64,000 bases of DNA from an uncultured Oscillospiraceae bacterium (GTDB taxonomy: Bacteria; Bacillota; Clostridia; Oscillospirales; Oscillospiraceae), in assembly GCA_934573855.1 (NCBI GenBank), contig CAKTMF010000007.1, positions 83,613-147,612 on the forward strand. The letters are read 5' to 3'. Shown piece by piece: positions 59,022-64,000 of this stretch. The first letter of the stretch is position 1, and each line of letters begins with the position of its first letter. Made by a program: the position numbers and the translations under genes. The notes under the pieces are model-generated. The model did not search any database. It was not told the DNA's origin and saw only the letters and a program-made list of their open reading frames with translations.

Positions 59022-60298
59022 GCGTTTACCTTGTGGCAGCGGGAATAGTGGTATGTATCTGCTTTTCCGCGTTCTTTTCCGCCTCTGAAATGGCGTATTC
59101 CTCCTGCAACCTCCTGCGTCTTGAAAACGCACGCGACGACGGCTCAAAGAGGGCCGGCCTCGCGGTGAAGATCGTCGAGCATTACGACGACGCGCTCAGC
59201 GCCATACTCATCGGCAATAACCTTGTCAATATAGCCAGCTCATCTCTCGGGTCGGTGCTGGTGATACTGCTGCTGGGCGACGGATACGCGTGGCTCGCCA
59301 CGGTGATCGTCACGCTGCTGGTCATCATTTTCGGCGAGACCATACCCAAGATCAGCGCGAAGAAGAACGCAAACTCTCTCGCGATGGGCTGCGCCTATTT
59401 CGTGAATTTCCTCATGATAATCCTCAAGCCGCTCATATGGCTGGTGGTGACGCTCATCCGCCTTTTCACCGGCTGGATGAAGGGCGACGCCGCCGGGCAG
59501 AGCGCCGACGAGGCCGTCGTGGAGCTTCAGTCGATCATCGAGACCGCCGAGGACGAGAAGGTCCTGGACGAGGACCAGTCCGAGCTTATCCAGGCCGCCA
59601 TCGACTTTTCGGAGATATCCGCGTATGAGGCCATGACCGCGCGCGTGGATGTGGTCGCCATCGACGCGGACGACGACTGGGAGGATATCCTCACCGTCAT
59701 CGAGGAAAGCTCCTATTCCCGTATCCCCGTGTATGAGGGCAGCATTGACAATGTAATAGGCGTCCTCTATCAGAACCATATACTCAAGGCGCTGACCGAG
59801 GGCGGGCCTGTCGATCTGCGCACGCTCATCATGCCGCCCTGCTTCGTGTATAAGACCATGAAGCTGCCCGCGGTACTCAACCAGCTCAGAAAAGCCAAGC
59901 AGCACCTGGCCATCGTCTCCGACGAGTACGGCGGGACGCTGGGCGTGCTGACCATGGAGGATGTGCTGGAGCAGATCGTGGGCGACATCTGGGACGACAG
60001 CGACGTCGTGGAGCAGGAGGTCGTCGAGCGCGCCGAGGGCGAGTATGAGGTCGACGGCGACATGGTCATCAGCGACTTCTGTGAGCTGGTCGGCATAGAC
60101 GAGGACAGCTTCGAGGCCGACAGCGAGACCGTCGGCGGCTGGACCGTCGAGATGTTCGGCGCGTATCCCAAGGTCGCGGACAGCTTCGTGTACGGCCGCT
60201 TCACCGTCACCGTCCTCGCAATGGACGGGCGGCGCGTGGAGAAGGTGCTGGTGAAGGCCGCGCCTGAGACCGAGGACGAACAGACGAATAACAAATAA
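59018..60298 (+). CDS. CNNM/CBS-domain membrane protein (hemolysin-like), second copy
   Basis: A 426-aa paralogue of the preceding protein with the same CNNM, CBS-CBS and CorC_HlyC order (FSASEMAYSSCNLLRLENA; YSRIPVYEGSIDNVIGVLY; DEYGGTLGVLTMEDVLEQIV). Its ATG overlaps the upstream stop by four bases. Tandem overlapping genes of equal design suggest a hetero-oligomeric cation exporter. Confidence 0.9.
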   Translation: MSVYLVAAGIVVCICFSAFFSASEMAYSSCNLLRLENARDDGSKRAGLAVKIVEHYDDALSAILIGNNLVNIASSSLGSVLVILLLGDGYAWLATVIVTLLVIIFGETIPKISAKKNANSLAMGCAYFVNFLMIILKPLIWLVVTLIRLFTGWMKGDAAGQSADEAVVELQSIIETAEDEKVLDEDQSELIQAAIDFSEISAYEAMTARVDVVAIDADDDWEDILTVIEESSYSRIPVYEGSIDNVIGVLYQNHILKALTEGGPVDLRTLIMPPCFVYKTMKLPAVLNQLRKAKQHLAIVSDEYGGTLGVLTMEDVLEQIVGDIWDDSDVVEQEVVERAEGEYEVDGDMVISDFCELVGIDEDSFEADSETVGGWTVEMFGAYPKVADSFVYGRFTVTVLAMDGRRVEKVLVKAAPETEDEQTNNK

Positions 60299-60303
60299 AA
60301 AAT

Positions 60304-60331
60304 GACCCGCCGGGGAAGTCCCCGGCGGGTC
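60304..60331. terminator. Terminator-like hairpin after the CNNM operon
   Basis: A 12-bp perfect stem (GACCCGCCGGGG and complement) with loop AAGT. The A-run on its left would make a good minus-strand terminator; on the plus strand the T-run is poor. Confidence 0.6.
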
Positions 60332-60368
60332 GTGAGCTTTCGTGTCGAAAGAAATTTGCATTCCGCAC

Positions 60369-60397
60369 TTGACTTATACTGCGGACTGTGGTATTAT
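60369..60397 (+). promoter_or_regulatory. Promoter of tRNA-fMet
   Basis: TTGACT, 17-bp spacer, TATTAT, ending 28 bases before the tRNA. Confidence 0.75.
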
Positions 60398-60424
60398 ATC
60401 CAAGCTGAAAGGCAAATTGAATAT

Positions 60425-60500
<76 letters not shown>

Positions 60501-60506
60501 GATCTG

Positions 60507-60546
60507 TTACCGTTGTTGATACCATATCAACAACGGTAATTTTTTA
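60507..60546 (+). terminator. Terminator after tRNA-fMet
   Basis: TTACCGTTGTTGAT pairs with ATCAACAACGGTAA across a 5-base loop, followed by TTTTTTATTT. Confidence 0.88.
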
Positions 60547-61116
60547 TTTCTCACCGTCTGAGGAATGATTTTTGCGAAAAGCAGGGTTTTTCCCGAACAT
60601 TTCCGGCCATCGGCGCGATGTACGCCCGAATTTGCTGCGGCCATGATAAGAAACCACTGGGGTTAGCAAAACGGCAATCGTTATAAGAATAGAAACGATA
60701 AATGTTTATTTTTCATATAGAAACCCGCTGAAGACTGCGATGCTGCGCTGCGCTTTCGGCGGGTTTTCGCTTATAACCGTGGGACAAAAGGGACAAAAAG
60801 GACAGAACCGGGCCGGCAAGAAACAGGAGTGCATTGGCAACGCATTATCCACTGCACTTCAGGCAGTGGGCAATGGCCGTTTGTACTCGGAACGAAAAGA
60901 AATAGCAGAATGGTGATAGAGGTGATGGGGGGCGTGTTGGGAATGCATGAGTATGCCCAGATATCGAAATGACAAGCGAAAGAGAAGCCTCCCAACTACA
61001 GCAGCGAGGTCTGCTCCCGTCCTGGAGATGCTTTTCACCTATCACTATGAGTATAAAATACGGACACCAATACCGTAAAGGCTGCCTTTTAGGATCTGTA
61101 CCAGCAGACGCTCGGT
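60547..61116 (+). other. Gene-poor, AT-richer region downstream of tRNA-fMet
   Basis: No convincing gene. It contains a hairpin AAACCCGC...GCGGGTTTT (60720-60767), a direct repeat of GGGACAAAA units (60782-60800) and CCACTGC/GCAGTGG (60850-60868). Short open frames around 60969-61100 look like scrambled remains of a mobile-element gene. The base composition change begins here. Confidence 0.5.
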
Positions 61117-61260
61117 ATGCCTCTCCGCGAAATAGATCGGATTGTGGATGCAATCTATGCCCTCTGCCGGAAATGCGAGAAGGCAGGTTTCGCGGAGGGG
61201 GTGAAAGTTGGAATTCAGCTGGAACAGGGATTAACAAATGTTAATGTCAGGCAGAAGTGA
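61117..61260 (+). CDS. Short protein or gene remnant, 47 aa
   Basis: A helical reading frame (IDRIVDAIYALCRKCEKAGF, then AEGVKVGIQLEQGL) resembling the C-terminal end of small proteins common in conjugative and integrative elements of Firmicutes. The frame is closed by TAG nine codons upstream and no SD precedes the ATG, so it is more likely the 3' end of a decayed gene than an intact one. Confidence 0.35.
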   Translation: MPLREIDRIVDAIYALCRKCEKAGFAEGVKVGIQLEQGLTNVNVRQK

Positions 61261-61314
61261 CCGTATGGCCATTTCTGCCTGACGCAGCACGAGAATTTAT
61301 GGTTGAGCAGCTAC

Positions 61315-62352
61315 TTACAATGAAGTTTTTACATATGCTAAGTCTGTGATCCATTTGCTCACAGCATCTGCAAATTTACTCTGGTTTTTGTGAAGACTAA
61401 TGTAGTTTTCTAAGCAAGTGCATACCGCTTCCTTAGACATTGCTCCGCTGGATATGATTTTTTGAAGAATTGTCTGACGATCCACATCTGATAAACCGAT
61501 GTTTTTTGCTACAGAATACCCCAGCCCTTTAAGAAAAGACTTAGTTTTCTTAAAATCAAAGTTGCTGGCAGCGTCAACCATTGTGTTTACCACTGTTCCC
61601 AAGGTTTGAGTGACTGCCAATCCCTGACCAGTGTGTCCAGAATGATTTGTTTTCACTTTTGCGCCAACCGCTTTACCTGCGATAGCTGTGAGGGTTAATC
61701 CAGCCCCTACTTCCACAACAGATGTCAGCACTGGATGTTTGTCTGGGAATTCCTTGATGGTGTTGGCAATAGTCTTAATGCCTTCAATGATGCTCTCTTT
61801 TGGGCCTTGCTTCGGCTGTGGCCTTGTTGCAGCGTTTGGAATGGGCGTGTCTATTACAGCAGGCTTCTGGGAATCCATGGCTGGTGGATCTGTGCCAGAG
61901 AGGGATTCTTTCTCCGCAAGGTCGGCCAGATCTACAGTCGTATCCGTATTGCCGTTGCCGATGGGGATAATGGGATTACTCAATTCAATGATCTTGCAAG
62001 GAATAAGTTCGTTTTCATCAAACTCAAAAAACTGCTTTCCCGCCGGATCATAGTACCAGTTGGTTGGGTTTTGCCAACTCCCTTTATGAGCCTCCAGATG
62101 TTCTTGTCTCGTTAGAAACTGAATATTATCCGGGTGTCCTTGATGTTCTGGGTATTTCGCTACGCTCTTCATATGCTGCCCTTCAAAGGCTCGTCCGTCG
62201 TCATCATATGCCTTGCCGCATTCTGGATCGAGAATATCTTTTTGCTGTTCTGGCGTCCAGTCCCGAGTACCTTTGCCTTGGCGCACTAACTCCTGTTCTT
62301 TTTCCCACGCAGCAGCAATGGCTTTATGGGCTTCAACTGTCCTGCTTGACAT
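61315..62352 (-). CDS. HNH-like nuclease toxin module with extra C-terminal domain
   Basis: A 345-aa protein. Residues about 1-110 match the toxin tip of polymorphic/contact-dependent toxins: AIAAAWEKEQELVRQGKGTR, then GRAFEGQHMKSVAKYPEHQG, DNIQFLTRQEHLEAH; the GQH and EHLEAH His residues fit an HNH-type nuclease centre. Residues about 110-200 are a Pro-rich linker, 205-235 hydrophobic (LTSVVEVGAGLTLTAIAGKA), 250-345 helical. There is no secretion or delivery domain, so it is an orphan toxin module. ATG 62352 has GGGGG eight bases upstream and lies four bases after the immunity-gene stop. Confidence 0.7.
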   Translation of the reverse strand: MSSRTVEAHKAIAAAWEKEQELVRQGKGTRDWTPEQQKDILDPECGKAYDDDGRAFEGQHMKSVAKYPEHQGHPDNIQFLTRQEHLEAHKGSWQNPTNWYYDPAGKQFFEFDENELIPCKIIELSNPIIPIGNGNTDTTVDLADLAEKESLSGTDPPAMDSQKPAVIDTPIPNAATRPQPKQGPKESIIEGIKTIANTIKEFPDKHPVLTSVVEVGAGLTLTAIAGKAVGAKVKTNHSGHTGQGLAVTQTLGTVVNTMVDAASNFDFKKTKSFLKGLGYSVAKNIGLSDVDRQTILQKIISSGAMSKEAVCTCLENYISLHKNQSKFADAVSKWITDLAYVKTSL

Positions 62353-62356
62353 AGAT

Positions 62357-62782
62357 TTAGCCCCCAATCCCCAGTATCTCGTGGAGATCGGTCAGAAAAG
62401 CGAAAAAGTCTTCATAGATTTCGTCATTCTCGATGATACCTGCTTCATGGTTATAGATGGAAATCCGTTCACCACCCTTTTCACACAGGATTGGATCGCC
62501 GGAGGCCAATGCGCCGATTGCAACATAGTTATCGTTGGGACGATCATTTTCAGATACATCAATGATAGGTTTATGAGCCACTCCATACATCTGTACACCT
62601 GCAGGCAGGAAAAACTCACCACCATCACTAAACAAAAGCCATTCTCTATATTTGACAGGAAACTTAAGATCGTATTTTTTTTCGAATTCTTCAATTTGCT
62701 CTTCCTTTGCGCCGGCCACAAAACTCATTTTTCCCTGTTGCTTAATCTGTGCGACAAGGGACTTCAATTCGTCAGAAATCAT
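62357..62782 (-). CDS. SMI1/KNR4 (SUKH) family immunity protein
   Basis: A 141-aa cytoplasmic protein with the SUKH-1 pattern: EEQIEEFEKKYDLKFPVKYR, EWLLFSDGGEF, and a C-terminal DEIYEDFFAFLTDLHE. SUKH proteins neutralise nuclease toxins by direct binding. It is encoded upstream of the toxin module, the reverse of the usual toxin-then-immunity order, which ensures protection is made first. AGGAGGG lies close before ATG. Confidence 0.85.
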   Translation of the reverse strand: MISDELKSLVAQIKQQGKMSFVAGAKEEQIEEFEKKYDLKFPVKYREWLLFSDGGEFFLPAGVQMYGVAHKPIIDVSENDRPNDNYVAIGALASGDPILCEKGGERISIYNHEAGIIENDEIYEDFFAFLTDLHEILGIGG

Positions 62783-62811
62783 AAGCCCTCCTAAGAAGTT
62801 GTATTTTGCTT

Positions 62812-62820
62812 ATTATAGCA
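62812..62820 (-). promoter_or_regulatory. Extended -10 promoter of the immunity/toxin pair
   Basis: Minus-strand TGC-TATAAT, about 30 bases before the immunity gene; no clear -35. Confidence 0.5.
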
Positions 62821-62932
62821 TATTTCCTGAAAAAGTGATAGAGTCTTGGATTGATATTATTTGACAGCACATAAGATAGGACCCATGCCAGCAGAGTTCC
62901 ATCTGCCAGCCTGAGTCCTTTTTCGTATATTT

Positions 62933-63898
62933 TCATAGTCTTGTTACGATTTCCTTCCCATCCTTGAAGCAGAATACGACCCGCTCGTCGGCATAAACGG
63001 TGACATGGTCGATGGTGCCTTGCCAGAGTTTTTCGTCAAAGGCTATGGGCAGGGTGTCCAATTCGCCCAGTTCAAACATCATGCCGCCGATGGCGATGGC
63101 GTCCACCTTCATTCTGTCCCGCTGCTTTTGCAGCGACGTCAGTCTGGCTTCGGTTTCTTCGAAGCGGCGGCACAGGTCAGCGTGTGTGGCGTGGTAGGTT
63201 TCCTCGGTCATGGTATTGGCTGCGTTTTCTTCGATGCAGAGGCGCAGCATTTCGGTAATGGCAGTCAATTCCTCTTCCAAAGTCCGAATGTCCTCGTCGA
63301 TAAAATCCGTATCCGTAAGCACCCGCTGGGTATCGCGCAGCCGGACAATGACGGTCTCCCGGTCGGAAAGATACGCCCCAAGGGCCGACAGGAACAGTTC
63401 TTTCAACCGTTCCTCGGTCAGGTGAGGCGTTTCGCATTTGTGTTCCCCCTTAAATTTGTCGTTACACTGCCAGATGACCCGGCGGTAACGGTCGGTGGAG
63501 TGCCAGGTCTTGGCACCGAAAATCCCGCCGCAGTCGGCACAGTGGATCTTCCCGGAGAAGGGGCTTGTCTGACGGTGCCGATTGCGGCTGTTTTTACGTC
63601 GCTCCAACTCCGTCTGAACCTGTTCCCATTCCCAAGGCTCGATGATGGCAGGAGGGCTGTCCTCCACATAATACTGAGGAACCTCCCCTTCGTTGACCTT
63701 GGTTTTCTTGGTGAGGAAATCCACCGTAAAGGATTTCTGAAGCAGTGTGGAGCCTTTGTATTTCTCGTTCCGCAGGATGCTCTCCACGGTAGCTCTCTGC
63801 CAGACGGCCCTCTTGCCGGGAGTGGGGATCCCCTCCTCCGTCAGCATGGCGGCAATGGCGTTGGTGGATTTCCCCTGAAGAAATTCACGGTAGATATA
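62933..63898 (-). pseudogene. Large serine recombinase, 5'-truncated
   Basis: About 322 codons of the recombinase and zinc-ribbon/coiled-coil region of a transposon-type large serine recombinase: NAIAAMLTEEGIPTPGKRA, STVESIL-like ATVESILRNEKYKGSTLLQK, zinc-ribbon CADCGG...CNDKFKGEHKCE, and a coiled coil (about residues 195-270). Reading back from the first Met gives YIYREFLQGKSTNA, then a TAG at 63899-63901. The catalytic resolvase domain with its Ser is missing, so the gene is dead unless the window breaks an inverted arrangement. Confidence 0.85.
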
Positions 63899-64000
63899 CT
63901 ATACCCTGGATTTCCATGTGACACCGCATCTTCTCAGGCACACCTATATCACGAATCTGATTCATGAAGGCGTCGATCCAAAGACTGTTCAGTATTTGGC
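63894..64000 (+). pseudogene. Tyrosine integrase fragment, continues past the window edge
   Basis: From about 63909 the plus strand reads DFHVTPHLLRHTYITNLI and on to GVDPKTVQYL, the box II region (HxxR) of Tn916/phage-type tyrosine integrases. A TAG at 63891-63893 precedes it and the sequence left of about 63900 belongs to the serine recombinase on the other strand, so the 5' part of the integrase has been lost. The catalytic Tyr would lie outside the window. Confidence 0.75.

Overview
The window looks like the chromosome of a high-GC, spore-forming anaerobe of the Clostridia, probably a gut Oscillospirales-type bacterium. This is an inference from a spoIIR homologue, a four-gene 2-oxoacid:ferredoxin oxidoreductase, a CIRCE-controlled groESL, low-GC-Gram-positive-style Shine-Dalgarno (SD) sites and promoters, and the absence of any outer-membrane genes. 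Isoprenoids should come from the MEP pathway (ispE at 25243). The last ~3.4 kb is visibly more AT-rich and full of mobile-element debris.

Layout. 1-2.7 kb: the lysis end of a prophage (GH25 endolysin, Dp-1-type holin, small membrane protein, coiled-coil protein). 2.7-6.0 kb: an extracellular flavin cluster, with a PNPOx-like lipoprotein, ApbE flavin transferase and an FMN-binding protein carrying the flavinylation motif. 6.1-11.8 kb: an MMPL/RND transporter overlapping a giant GLUG-repeat surface protein. 11.9-16.8 kb: an MFS transporter, a REP-like palindrome, a P-loop ATPase and a VorB/Kor-type ferredoxin oxidoreductase. 16.9-23.4 kb: M3 lipoprotein peptidase, small membrane protein, NhaC antiporter, PAP2 phosphatase, Ig-like surface protein. 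23.5-32.1 kb: GH13 alpha-glucosidase, ispE, spoIIR, FAH-family hydrolase, XRE regulator, a YidC-like/alkaline-phosphatase fusion and a galactokinase-like GHMP kinase. 32.1-32.4 kb: an intergenic hairpin array.

33.0-45.2 kb is the most interesting region. Two paralogous operons each encode a CrtI-like FAD oxidoreductase followed by an FNR-type FAD/NAD/[2Fe-2S] reductase. One continues into a membrane-anchored alpha/beta hydrolase, the other into the two subunits of aconitase X. A FadR-like GntR regulator is divergent from the second operon. I find the same palindrome, TGTGGT-N3-ACCACA, just downstream of the -10 box of all three promoters (33076, 44249, 44400). This defines a small local regulon whose substrate I cannot name; I infer an inducible catabolic or reductive pathway.

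45.3-60.3 kb is mostly housekeeping: groEL/groES, a THUMP rRNA methyltransferase, cstA, RluA, yceD-rpmF, a DUF512 radical SAM protein, a REP-associated transposase with REP palindromes inside its own reading frame, der, a divergent plsY, and two CNNM/CBS proteins. 60.4 kb is initiator tRNA-fMet. Beyond it come an immunity/toxin pair (SMI1-KNR4 and an HNH-like nuclease), a serine recombinase lacking its catalytic domain, and at the right edge the catalytic part of an oppositely oriented tyrosine integrase.
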